Shown here: one piece after another, positions 41,550 to 49,757 of the stretch
Layout: every line of letters starts with the position of its first letter
Position numbering within the stretch: the stretch's first letter is position 1
Assembly (NCBI RefSeq): GCF_049472655.1
Contig: NZ_JAQNCS010000014.1
Span: 1 to 64,000, forward strand
Direction of reading: 5' to 3'
Source: Deferribacter abyssi
GTDB taxonomy: Bacteria; Chrysiogenota; Deferribacteres; Deferribacterales; Deferribacteraceae
DNA length: 64,000 nt
Notes under the pieces: model-generated
Databases searched by the model: none
What the model was told of the DNA's origin: nothing
The model's input: the letters and a program-made list of their open reading frames with translations, nothing else
Translations under genes and position numbers: made by a program

Positions 41550-43517
41550 ATGACTTTTATTGGTAATGGTTCATTGGTTTTGGCTTTAATATTGTGTGTA
41601 TATACTTTTATATGCTTTGTCCTTGGGATTGAAAATAAAAACTCAAAGCTTTTGCTTAGTGGTAGAGGTGCAGCCATGTCGGTTGCTTTTTTGACTTCTG
41701 TTGCTTCAATAATATTTATTTACTTTTTAATGACAGGCAATTTTCAAGTAAAATATGTTTATCAATACACAAGCAAAGATCTTCCTATTTTTTATAAATT
41801 TGCGGCGTTTTGGGCGGGAAATGCAGGTTCTTTATTACTTTGGACACTGCTTCTCTCAATTTATACAGCCGTAGTTTCCTTTTCTTTGAGGAAAGTTTTT
41901 AACAAATATGTGGCTTATGCAGTAATTGTGTTGGTGATGATTAATATATATTTCCTGGGTATATCTACCTTTGTGACAAATCCATTTGAGTTGTTACCTG
42001 TAAAGCCGGATGATGGAAGTGGTTTAAATCCTTTATTACAGAACCCTGGTATGGTTTTTCATCCATTAACGTTGTATCTGGGGTATGTTGGCTTTACTGT
42101 ACCATTTGCTTTTGCTATGTCAGCACTAATTACAAAGAAGGTTGATGACTGGTGGATAAAAACAACTAGAAGATGGACTGTTTGGGCCTGGTTGTTTTTA
42201 AGTCTTGGCAATTTATTTGGAGCTCAGTGGGCTTATGTTGAGCTTGGCTGGGGTGGATATTGGGCATGGGATCCTGTTGAAAACTCTTCTTTTATGCCAT
42301 GGTTGACTGCTACTGCTTTTGTACACTCTATAATCATTCAAGAAAGAAAAAATATGCTGAAAGTATGGAATATGTTTTTAATCGTAGCCACATATCTTCT
42401 GACAATATTTGGTACATTCTTGACAAGAAGCGGAGTTTATGCATCTATTCACTCTTTTTCTGATTCATCTTTAGGTATAATTTTTCTTGGATACATTATA
42501 GTGGTTGGTTTGTTTTCCGTAGGGTTAATTTTCAGTCGGTTAAAACTTTTAAAAGAGCAACGTTCATTTGAATCTTATATTTCTAAAGAGAGTAGTTTTC
42601 TATTTAACAATCTTCTACTGGTGGGTGGTGCATTTGCGGTATTTTGGGGGACAAACTTTCCTATCATATCAGAGGCCATTCGTGGTGTGAAGGTTGCTGT
42701 GAGTGTGCCTTGGTACAATCAGGTTATGAGTCCTATACTTTTGGGTGTCATTTTACTCGTTGGTATTTGTCCATTGATAGCATGGCATAAATCTTCTTTT
42801 GAAAATTTTGAGAATAATTTTCTGATTCCCACAATGATCAGTCTAATTTTCGCTGCTTTAGGATATTACTTCCTTTTTTCTAAAAAGCTATACGCTACAA
42901 TAGGATTTACCATATCATTTTTTGCACTTATTACCACTTTGCAAGAATTTATAAAAGGGATTAGAGTTAGGAGAAGGGTGGTCAATGAAGGATACTTTAT
43001 TTCACTGTGGCGTTTGATTTCTAAAAATAGAAGAAGATACGGAGGTTACATCGTTCATATTGGTACAATTTTGATTGCTGTGGGAATAATTGGTTCAAAT
43101 GCGTATGTGGTTGAAAAAGAGGTGAGAGTAAAAATAGGTGATAAAATTACCGTTAAAGATTACATTTTGCAGTTCAATGGACTTGATATGGTAAAAGAAG
43201 GTGATAATAGCGTTGTTTTTGCCAAGCTGAGTGTTGAAAAAAACGGTAAAAGGATAGGGGTTGTAAAGCCTGAGAAAATATTTTATGAATCATGGGATCA
43301 ACCCTCCACCGAAGTTGCTATTTATTCTACTTTACTGGAAGACCTTTATGTTGTGTTGGAAGGATGGATAGAAAATGGCAGGTTTGTTGACTTAAAAATT
43401 AATATTAATCCATTGATTGTTTGGATCTGGATTGGTGGCTATATCTTGATTATTGGTTCTATTATAGCCCTTTGGCCAGGTAAGGGTAGTAAGTTAAATC
43501 CAAAATATATAATGTGA
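41550..43517 (+). CDS. ccmF: CcmF-type cytochrome c heme lyase
   Basis: A 655-residue polytopic protein with about 14-15 membrane helices. CcmF with CcmH ligates heme to apocytochrome c. The tryptophan-rich WWD motif is present as WAYVELGWGGYWAWDPVENS (about residues 226-245), and the family histidine region NPGMVFHPLTLYLGY lies near 162-176. A periplasmic domain follows late in the protein (about 525-620), before the last TM. ATG 41550 is preferred because GGAGG at 41540-41544 gives 5-nt spacing; an in-frame TTG at 41535 covers it. The CcmA-E genes are not in the window, so they must lie elsewhere. Confidence 0.95.
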   Translation: MTFIGNGSLVLALILCVYTFICFVLGIENKNSKLLLSGRGAAMSVAFLTSVASIIFIYFLMTGNFQVKYVYQYTSKDLPIFYKFAAFWAGNAGSLLLWTLLLSIYTAVVSFSLRKVFNKYVAYAVIVLVMINIYFLGISTFVTNPFELLPVKPDDGSGLNPLLQNPGMVFHPLTLYLGYVGFTVPFAFAMSALITKKVDDWWIKTTRRWTVWAWLFLSLGNLFGAQWAYVELGWGGYWAWDPVENSSFMPWLTATAFVHSIIIQERKNMLKVWNMFLIVATYLLTIFGTFLTRSGVYASIHSFSDSSLGIIFLGYIIVVGLFSVGLIFSRLKLLKEQRSFESYISKESSFLFNNLLLVGGAFAVFWGTNFPIISEAIRGVKVAVSVPWYNQVMSPILLGVILLVGICPLIAWHKSSFENFENNFLIPTMISLIFAALGYYFLFSKKLYATIGFTISFFALITTLQEFIKGIRVRRRVVNEGYFISLWRLISKNRRRYGGYIVHIGTILIAVGIIGSNAYVVEKEVRVKIGDKITVKDYILQFNGLDMVKEGDNSVVFAKLSVEKNGKRIGVVKPEKIFYESWDQPSTEVAIYSTLLEDLYVVLEGWIENGRFVDLKININPLIVWIWIGGYILIIGSIIALWPGKGSKLNPKYIM

Positions 43518-43526
43518 GAGTGTGAT

Positions 43527-44003
43527 ATGAAAAAAGTACACATATTTATTATTTTATATCTGGTTTTCAGTAATCAGTTAGTGTTTGCAGCAGATAGAGG
43601 GTTTGATTATGCCCTTTATAAAAGGATTGAGGCAAATCTTATGTGTACCGATGGATGTGGAATGTATTTGAAAGCCTGTTCGAATAATACAGCAGAAGAG
43701 ATGAGAAAGATGATAATAAAACTTTTAATGGAAGGAAAGAGTGAAAAAGAGATTTATGCATACATGATAAATGTTTATGGCGAGGAAGTAATGGCTGCTC
43801 CTCCTGTGAGTAGCTCATTTAATATTTTAGCATGGATTATTCCATTTATAGGATTGTTAGGTGGAGTACTGATAATATACATTGCGCTTGATAGATGGGT
43901 TTTTAATAGACAGGTGAGAAAGGAGCCTGATGTAGAAATAGATGAAATTACTAAAGCTGAATATGAGTTTATTCTTGATGAAGAAATAAAGAAGCATTTT
44001 TAA
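43527..44003 (+). CDS. ccmH: CcmH-type cytochrome c maturation thiol protein
   Basis: A 158-residue membrane-anchored protein: signal peptide (about 1-21), a three-helix periplasmic thiol domain, then a C-terminal TM helix (about 93-114). It keeps reduced apocytochrome cysteines ready for heme ligation. The cysteine motif is ANLMCTDGCGMYLKAC (about residues 37-52). This CX3C plus downstream Cys differs from the classic LRCxxC of CcmH and resembles the CGCG style seen in deep-branching anaerobes. The conserved MIxxLLxxGKSEKEIYAYMxxxYG segment follows. It lies 9 bp after ccmF. Confidence 0.9.
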   Translation: MKKVHIFIILYLVFSNQLVFAADRGFDYALYKRIEANLMCTDGCGMYLKACSNNTAEEMRKMIIKLLMEGKSEKEIYAYMINVYGEEVMAAPPVSSSFNILAWIIPFIGLLGGVLIIYIALDRWVFNRQVRKEPDVEIDEITKAEYEFILDEEIKKHF

Positions 44004-44017
44004 ACTGGGGGTGTCAA

Positions 44018-44377
44018 ATGATTTATTTTATAGCATTTATTATTTTTTCAATACCTTTGCTATTAGTTATTAAGCCAATTATTTTGAACGAAACACTAAT
44101 TTTTTTAAATATGGAAGATGAAGAAGGGACAATGACCATAGAAGAAAAGAAAAAGTCAGTTTTTAACACCTTAGCAGAGATTGAATTTGATTATCAAATG
44201 AATAAGTTGTCTGAGAGAGATTATAAGAGATTGAGTGATCATTATAGGAAGAAAGCAGTTTTGATTTTAAAAGAAGAAGAGTTATTGTTTGATAATGATG
44301 ATATAAACTTAATGATTACATCAATTGATGATGAAATAGAAAAATATAAAAAAGAAAAAATAAGGAAGCAACAATGA
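44018..44377 (+). CDS. CcmI-like small membrane protein
   Basis: A 119-residue protein with one N-terminal TM helix (about residues 2-27) and a helical cytoplasmic domain. The segment LAEIEFDYQMNKLSERDYKRLSDHYRKKA (about 51-79; key part EFDYQMNKLSERDYKRL) is the short helical hairpin characteristic of the CcmI N-terminus and of small proteins found beside ccmF/ccmH in many anaerobes. It lacks the TPR apocytochrome-binding part of full CcmI. It overlaps the next gene by 4 bp (ATGA). Probable role in presenting apocytochrome c to the heme lyase; not shown. Confidence 0.7.
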   Translation: MIYFIAFIIFSIPLLLVIKPIILNETLIFLNMEDEEGTMTIEEKKKSVFNTLAEIEFDYQMNKLSERDYKRLSDHYRKKAVLILKEEELLFDNDDINLMITSIDDEIEKYKKEKIRKQQ

Positions 44378-45315
44378 GATATATTAAAGGAGTGTATATT
44401 TTTCTATTTTTAATTTTTGTGACATTAAATGGTTATACTTATAAAATTACTAATGTAGATAGAAGTGTAAAATTAAATGCTTTACATCTGTACCTTACGC
44501 CTGTTTCTCAGGATAGTATTTCGATAACTTACCGGTTCATTGTGAATTATTATGGGGATAAGTCAGAAACGAAAGAAATTGTTGTGTCTATTCCAGAAAA
44601 CAGCGGTCATTTTGAATTTTTGGAGGGGGTTAATAAACAGGATGTAAAAATTACAGACAGTGAGATGGTGATCAAAACAACATTAAAGTCAGGGGAAAAT
44701 AATATTGTTATCAGGATGTTGAAACTTTTAGATTTGCCACATTTTAACTATAAATTAAGGCTAAATTATTATTCAGAAAATATATACATCGTGACTCCAC
44801 CTGAAGGTATTTCGGTTAAAGGTGAAAATTTATATGAAGGAAAAGTTATAAAAGTTCAAAACAGTAAAATTAAATATTACTATTATCCCAAGTTGTATCC
44901 TAATATGGAAGTTAGCTTTTTTGTTAGTTTGCAGAAAGAAGCATCAACCTCTAAAATAGCGAATTCTTATCACCCTAAGTTTCACAGTGCTGCTCATATT
45001 CGTTTTTGGAGACAATCTCCATTTAGAGGAATAAACCCTCACCTTTTTTTAATGATTATTGTCACATTGCCAATTTTTTTGATTGTTTATGTAACTTATA
45101 CGAAAAGAAAAAGAGCATCAATGGAGGATGAAGATTTTAAAGAATTATTAATGAAGTTAAACATGAGAAAACAATCACTGTTGGAAGAGATTGTAAAACT
45201 TGATAGAGAGTTTGAGAATGGACAACTTGATGAGAAAACCTATCGTAACATGAGAAATAAGGCAAAAGAAAGACTGGCTCAGATAAAAATGAAAATGGAG
45301 AAATTAAAAATTTAA
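44374..45315 (+). CDS. predicted envelope protein with signal peptide, TM and CcmI-like tail
   Basis: A 313-residue unrecognised protein. A signal peptide (about 1-22) precedes a beta-rich periplasmic domain of about 190 residues. A TM helix (about 226-243) leads to a coiled cytoplasmic tail, with EIVKLDREFENGQLDEKTYRNM near residues 273-294. The architecture is the same as the first gene of the operon (40637-41533), although sequence similarity by eye is weak outside the tail. I read the two as divergent partners or paralogues. Start codon overlaps the CcmI-like gene by 4 bp. No enzyme motif or cysteine cluster is seen in the periplasmic part. Confidence 0.78.
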   Translation: MRYIKGVYIFLFLIFVTLNGYTYKITNVDRSVKLNALHLYLTPVSQDSISITYRFIVNYYGDKSETKEIVVSIPENSGHFEFLEGVNKQDVKITDSEMVIKTTLKSGENNIVIRMLKLLDLPHFNYKLRLNYYSENIYIVTPPEGISVKGENLYEGKVIKVQNSKIKYYYYPKLYPNMEVSFFVSLQKEASTSKIANSYHPKFHSAAHIRFWRQSPFRGINPHLFLMIIVTLPIFLIVYVTYTKRKRASMEDEDFKELLMKLNMRKQSLLEEIVKLDREFENGQLDEKTYRNMRNKAKERLAQIKMKMEKLKI

Positions 45316-45330
45316 AGGTTTTAAAAGAGG

Positions 45331-45852
45331 ATGTTTAAGAAAGATTTTTTTAGCATGCAAAAACTTGGTATAGAGGATGTGCTGTTTATAAGCGCTATTG
45401 CTTTGTTTATCGTTATTTCTTTTTTCAAAGTTAATGATTTTTTGCTTGTGAACAGAGTTCCAAGGTATTTTTCAAATATGAAATTAAAGAATCTTATTTT
45501 CGGTGACGATGCATTAAAAAAAATTTCACTACTATTTGGAAACCATGACTTTCAGAAAAATGCATATATAGCAGAGTATGAGGGTGAAAACACTAAAGTG
45601 ACTGTAATCTGTGCAGAGTTTGAAAGTAGAGATCAATTATTTGATTTTGCTAAAAGGTTAATCTCAAGACTTCATATAGGATGGGGCAATTTAAATGATA
45701 CAGGTGAAATAAGATGGGTAAAGCGGGAGATGTTTTATGGTAAAAGTTTATATTTTTACATATTTACCAAAAAAAATAAGATTTTTTTGTTGACCTCAAA
45801 TAGACCCATTGGTTCAGGCGGTCTCAACGAGAGCTATCAGATATTTGAATAA
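45331..45852 (+). CDS. hypothetical protein with N-terminal TM
   Basis: A 173-residue protein I do not recognise. One hydrophobic helix (about residues 15-37) is followed by a periplasmic alpha/beta region with no cysteines apart from one (VICAEFESRD). It carries no signal for a known domain. It lies 15 bp after the preceding gene and 13 bp before the DUF2318 gene, so it is a member of the operon between the cytochrome c maturation and ABC parts. It may be a binding or scaffolding component of the export module. Function unknown. Confidence 0.72.
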   Translation: MFKKDFFSMQKLGIEDVLFISAIALFIVISFFKVNDFLLVNRVPRYFSNMKLKNLIFGDDALKKISLLFGNHDFQKNAYIAEYEGENTKVTVICAEFESRDQLFDFAKRLISRLHIGWGNLNDTGEIRWVKREMFYGKSLYFYIFTKKNKIFLLTSNRPIGSGGLNESYQIFE

Positions 45853-45865
45853 AACGAGGTGTGTT

Positions 45866-46462
45866 ATGAAAAACAGAGATGAATTAAAAGAGAAGTTGAT
45901 GAATGATGAGGTAAGATATAGAGGACCGAATAAAATTATAATATTTATGTTTGTATTCATAGCAATAGTTGGTATTGGTGCCTTTGTTATTAATGCTAAA
46001 AAGGACTCTGTGCCTATAAAAAGATATTCAGGTGGAAATTATAATATTGGCAAGTCAATGAACTATAAAGGTAAAGAGATAAATATGACAGATATTTCAA
46101 ATAACGTAGAAAATGGTAAAGTGATTTTAGATTTGAGTCAGGTTATCAAACATAGAATCGTTTACACTGAGTATCAAAATAAAAAGCTGAAGAAAACCGT
46201 TCCTTTGGCTGTATTCATTACACCATCTGGCAGAATTGTTGTTGTAATTTCGATGTGTGAACCTTGCCGTTCTCAGCGTTTTAGGATTAGAGATAACATT
46301 CTTGTATGTGAAACATGTGGTACAAGGTGGTTTTTGAATGATTTAAGAGGAATTTCTGGTGGTTGTGTAAACTATCCTCCAGAGGAAATCCCATACAAGG
46401 TTGATAATGGGAAAGTTTATATTGATGAAAATATTGTGAAGAACTGGACTTTAAGAATTTAA
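45866..46462 (+). CDS. DUF2318-type iron-sulfur-like membrane protein
   Basis: A 198-residue protein with one N-terminal TM helix (about 27-44) and a C-terminal DUF2318 domain. Its cysteine pattern is MCEPCRSQRFRI, then VCETCGTRW (two CxxC pairs) and GGCVNYPPEE, all conserved in the family and thought to bind a metal or Fe-S cluster. DUF2318 proteins occur with FtsX-like permeases and a LolD-like ATPase in the Campylobacter p19 and E. coli fet iron-uptake loci. The next three genes here have exactly that order. ATG 45866 is preferred over an upstream in-frame extension that overlaps the previous gene. Confidence 0.85.
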   Translation: MKNRDELKEKLMNDEVRYRGPNKIIIFMFVFIAIVGIGAFVINAKKDSVPIKRYSGGNYNIGKSMNYKGKEINMTDISNNVENGKVILDLSQVIKHRIVYTEYQNKKLKKTVPLAVFITPSGRIVVVISMCEPCRSQRFRIRDNILVCETCGTRWFLNDLRGISGGCVNYPPEEIPYKVDNGKVYIDENIVKNWTLRI

Positions 46463-46476
46463 ATTGGAGTTATTTG

Positions 46477-47598
46477 ATGAGGAATGATCATATAGCTGTC
46501 AGAAATTTGGTTAATAAAAAATATAAGACAGTTTATCTGATTCTAGGGATATCATTTTCAATTGCTATTATAGTTTGCCTGTTTCTTTTAAATCGCTCAA
46601 TGGAAAAAATGCTGGCAGATAGCTATGATGCAATTGGTTCTAATATGGTTGTTACTTTGAAAAAAAATGTTGTAGGAAAAGATGCTTTGACAGTAGATGA
46701 CATCATTAAAATCAATTCCGTTGAATATCGTCAAAATATTGCTGTGATTGCTCCTAAATTGATAGAGAAGGTTAAGATAAGAAACAATGATGTGATAGCT
46801 GTGGGGGTTGATTTTCCTGCTGAGTTGAATTTGAAAAAAAAATGGTGGAAATTTAAGGGATCAAAACCTTACAGGAGTGATGATTTGCTTCTAGGTAGCA
46901 AGGTAGCTAAAAAATTATCTGTGAATATTGGAAACAAATTGGAAATCTTGGGTAAAAAATTTACCGTCAGAGCAATTTTAAAGAAAACAGGGACAGATGA
47001 TGATAATGTGATTTTTGTAAACTTGCTTACATTGCAGGAACTCTTGCATAAAGAAGGGGTGTTGTCTTTGATAGAGGTTTCGGCATACTGTTATACCTGT
47101 CCAATTGAAAGTATATCTGCTCAAATTAGACAGAAGCTACCTTACGCCAATGTAAAAATCATTTCCAGTATTTTGGAACAGAGAAAACAAACGGTTGAGA
47201 AATTTGAAGTATTTTCCAAAGTTATTACTGCATTTACTTTTATTACAATGATTACCTTTGTGTCTGTGGTCATGTTCTCCTCTATAATGGAAAGATTAAA
47301 AGAGATAGGAATTTTCAGAACCATCGGATTTAGAAAATCTGATGTTGCCGAGATATTTTTCACAGAGTCAATTATTGTTGGGTTTATAGGTGGTACTATT
47401 GGATATCTACTTGGTTTTTTACTGGCAAAAATTGCTGATCTAAAGTTGTTTACGGAGTTTAATCTGAATGTTGATTTTAGCTTTATACTATTTGGCATAG
47501 TAGTAATAATCTCTGTTTTTATTGCAATTATATCTACTTTGATACCTGCAATTAAGGCTGCTAATACTGATCCAATAAAAACGTTAAATTTTGTGTAA
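46477..47598 (+). CDS. FtsX/MacB-like ABC permease
   Basis: A 373-residue permease of the FtsX/LolC/MacB superfamily. TM1 is at about residues 20-38, a large periplasmic (MacB-PCD-like) domain at about 40-245, and three C-terminal TM helices at about 248-365. The FtsX signature is ERLKEIGIFRTIGFRKSDV followed by a Gly-rich TM helix and PAIKAANTDPIKTL at the end. It forms an ABC unit with the ATPase gene 14 bp downstream and a second permease. ATG 46477 fits TTGGAG spacing; an in-frame TTG is 3 nt upstream. Such transporters move substrates between membrane and periplasm rather than across the inner membrane. Confidence 0.9.
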   Translation: MRNDHIAVRNLVNKKYKTVYLILGISFSIAIIVCLFLLNRSMEKMLADSYDAIGSNMVVTLKKNVVGKDALTVDDIIKINSVEYRQNIAVIAPKLIEKVKIRNNDVIAVGVDFPAELNLKKKWWKFKGSKPYRSDDLLLGSKVAKKLSVNIGNKLEILGKKFTVRAILKKTGTDDDNVIFVNLLTLQELLHKEGVLSLIEVSAYCYTCPIESISAQIRQKLPYANVKIISSILEQRKQTVEKFEVFSKVITAFTFITMITFVSVVMFSSIMERLKEIGIFRTIGFRKSDVAEIFFTESIIVGFIGGTIGYLLGFLLAKIADLKLFTEFNLNVDFSFILFGIVVIISVFIAIISTLIPAIKAANTDPIKTLNFV

Positions 47599-47612
47599 CG
47601 AAGGAGTTGAAT

Positions 47613-48326
47613 ATGAGTTTTATTAAAGGTAAAGAGCTTGTGAAAATTTACAAAGGATTTGACTATGAGTTTACTGCTTTGAAAAGTGTTAGTTTTGAAA
47701 TCGATGAGGGTGATTTTGTTGCTGTGGTTGGTCCGTCAGGTTCAGGTAAAAGCACATTGCTCAGTATAATTGGTTCTCTAAATCCTCCTTTTTCAGGTGT
47801 GCTAAAGATAGATAATATTGATATTTATAAACTTTCAAATGAGAAAAGAGCTGATTTCAGATCACATTATCTTGGTTTTGTATTTCAGCAATACAATCTG
47901 ATATCGTATCTGACAGCAATTGAAAATGTCATGTTGCCTCTTTCTATCAAGAAAATCTCTCATGCAAAACAAAAAGAAATGGCACTTGCGGCTCTTGAAA
48001 AAGTTGGTTTGAGAGAAAAGGCTGATAGGATGCCTTCTGAGCTTTCTGGTGGTGAGCAACAGCGTGTTGCTATTGCCAGGGCAATAGTTCATGAGCCACC
48101 TTTGATTTTAGCGGATGAGCCGACTGGTAATTTGGATACAAAAAATAGTGGTGAGATAATGAAACTATTTACTAGTTTAAACAGTGAGGGTCTGACTATT
48201 ATATTTGTTACTCATAATATTGAAAATTTGAGATTTGCAAAAAAGGTAATTTATATGAGGGACGGGAAAATTGAGAAAATTGAAAATTCAGATAACGTAG
48301 AAGTAGGCTTTTGTATAGTATCATGA
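47613..48326 (+). CDS. LolD-like ABC transporter ATPase
   Basis: A 237-residue ATPase with Walker A GPSGSGKS (about residues 40-47), Q-loop VFQQYNLI, signature LSGGEQQR (about 144-151), Walker B ILADEPTGNLD and a His switch THN. The sequence is closest to the LolD/MacB group that powers FtsX-like permeases. It sits between two FtsX-like permease genes. ATG 47613 with GGAG 6 nt upstream is preferred over an in-frame TTG at 47607. The permease pair plus one ATPase suggests a heterodimeric permease. Confidence 0.93.
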   Translation: MSFIKGKELVKIYKGFDYEFTALKSVSFEIDEGDFVAVVGPSGSGKSTLLSIIGSLNPPFSGVLKIDNIDIYKLSNEKRADFRSHYLGFVFQQYNLISYLTAIENVMLPLSIKKISHAKQKEMALAALEKVGLREKADRMPSELSGGEQQRVAIARAIVHEPPLILADEPTGNLDTKNSGEIMKLFTSLNSEGLTIIFVTHNIENLRFAKKVIYMRDGKIEKIENSDNVEVGFCIVS

Positions 48327-48370
48327 TGCTAGCATTATAAATATGTGAAAATCTTAGAAAGAGGTGTTTT

Positions 48371-49531
48371 GTGAGTTTGATTGAAATAATTTTCAGAATG
48401 TGGACAAAGCAGAAAACAAGATTATTATTTTTAATCTTTGCTGTGGTAATACCAGCTTCTATTATTATCACACTTTACTGGATTATTAATATTGTAAAAG
48501 ATGATATTGAAACATACATAGAGAATACCGGTGTTGACATAGTTGTTAAACCTCAAGAAGATATTACATTGAATTATAATGGGTATAGTCTAGCTGGTGA
48601 TAATGGCAAAATAAAATATTTTTCATTAGAATCTGTCAAAAAAGTCAATGACTCTAAGTATAAATCAAAATTTTTAGCTGTTTTACCTGAACTTACATTT
48701 AATCTTGTTTACAATGGCAAGGTGATTAAAATATATGGGATTCAATTAGATAATATAACAAAAATGCGTTTATCATTATCAGGAAGACTGCCTATGTCTA
48801 TTGAAGAAGTGGTTGTTGGTAATAATATAGCTTCTGAACAATTTATTAATGTTGGGAAAAAAATTTTACTTGGTGGCGAAGAATTCCTGGTTTCTGGTAT
48901 TTTAAATCCTTATGGAAATACTTATGATAATGCAATTATAATGGACTTGAAAAAGGCTAATTTATTATTAAACCGTTATAGCAGTATAAATAAAATTTTG
49001 ATTAAGATGCCTTATTCTGCGTTTGAAAAAGGGATATATAATGAAGTTATAGATGAGTTAAAATCTTTATTCGGTAAAAATTTTGATGTATTCCTTGTTA
49101 ATGATGATAATATCATAAAGCTTAACAGCATAAGAAATGTTATTTTCTTTTTGCATTTAGTATCTGTAATTATAATTATTTTTAGTCTACTATCGATTTC
49201 AAATTATATGATGAATTCTGTAAAACTCAGGACTAAAGAAATAGGGATTTTGAGATCAATTGGCTACAAGTCACGCCACATAATATGTTTGATTTTAGTG
49301 GAAATTATTTTTATTTGTGTGCTGGGTGTTGTTATTAGTTTTGGACTAAGTTCTTTATTAACATTTGTTATAGTTAAATATTTTGTAGGTGCTAATTTCC
49401 GTTTTGTATTTGATATAAAAGAGATAATGTTTTTTATGTTGGGGATTTTTTCTGTAAGTATGATTTCTGGTTTGTTGCCGGCTAAAAAAGCAGCAGAAAC
49501 TGATCCTGTAAATGCACTAAACTTTTTTTAG
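48371..49531 (+). CDS. FtsX/MacB-like ABC permease, second subunit
   Basis: A 386-residue permease with the same plan as the upstream one: TM1 (about residues 16-36), a periplasmic domain (about 38-258) and three C-terminal TM helices. The motif KLRTKEIGILRSIGYKSRHI and the C-terminus PAKKAAETDPVNALNF match the family. The start is GTG at 48371 with GAGG upstream. A 44-nt gap from the ATPase gene has no terminator, so it is the last gene of the ten-gene operon. An IS256-type remnant follows directly. Confidence 0.9.
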   Translation: MSLIEIIFRMWTKQKTRLLFLIFAVVIPASIIITLYWIINIVKDDIETYIENTGVDIVVKPQEDITLNYNGYSLAGDNGKIKYFSLESVKKVNDSKYKSKFLAVLPELTFNLVYNGKVIKIYGIQLDNITKMRLSLSGRLPMSIEEVVVGNNIASEQFINVGKKILLGGEEFLVSGILNPYGNTYDNAIIMDLKKANLLLNRYSSINKILIKMPYSAFEKGIYNEVIDELKSLFGKNFDVFLVNDDNIIKLNSIRNVIFFLHLVSVIIIIFSLLSISNYMMNSVKLRTKEIGILRSIGYKSRHIICLILVEIIFICVLGVVISFGLSSLLTFVIVKYFVGANFRFVFDIKEIMFFMLGIFSVSMISGLLPAKKAAETDPVNALNFF

Positions 49532-49553
49532 TTCATGTTTAAATCTTTTTTAA

Positions 49554-49757
49554 AAATTCTTATACACTACCGAGAAGCTTGGAGAAATAGAGAGAGAAGT
49601 ACATTGTTCAATCAATGATGACAGTAAAAATGGTTATTATTCACGCAATTTTGATACTCTTTTTGGAAAAATAGAAGGTGTAAAAATACCGATAGTGTCA
49701 ATTTTCATGGAAAATGAGAAAAATTTTTTGAAAAATAAGTTTTTTAGAGGTGGCTAA
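49554..49757 (+). pseudogene. IS256-family transposase fragment
   Basis: A stop-free frame of 67 codons encodes LGEIEREVHCSINDDSKNGYYSRNFDTLFGKIEGVKIPIV (key part NGYYSRNFDTLFGKIEGVKI). This corresponds to the conserved N-terminal part of mutator/IS256 transposases, where NGYY-R-LDT-FGKIE-L-VPR is the standard motif. There is no start codon, DDE catalytic region or terminal inverted repeat, so it is a dead remnant. It overlaps the end of the convergent ABC ATPase gene by 4 bp. Confidence 0.75.
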
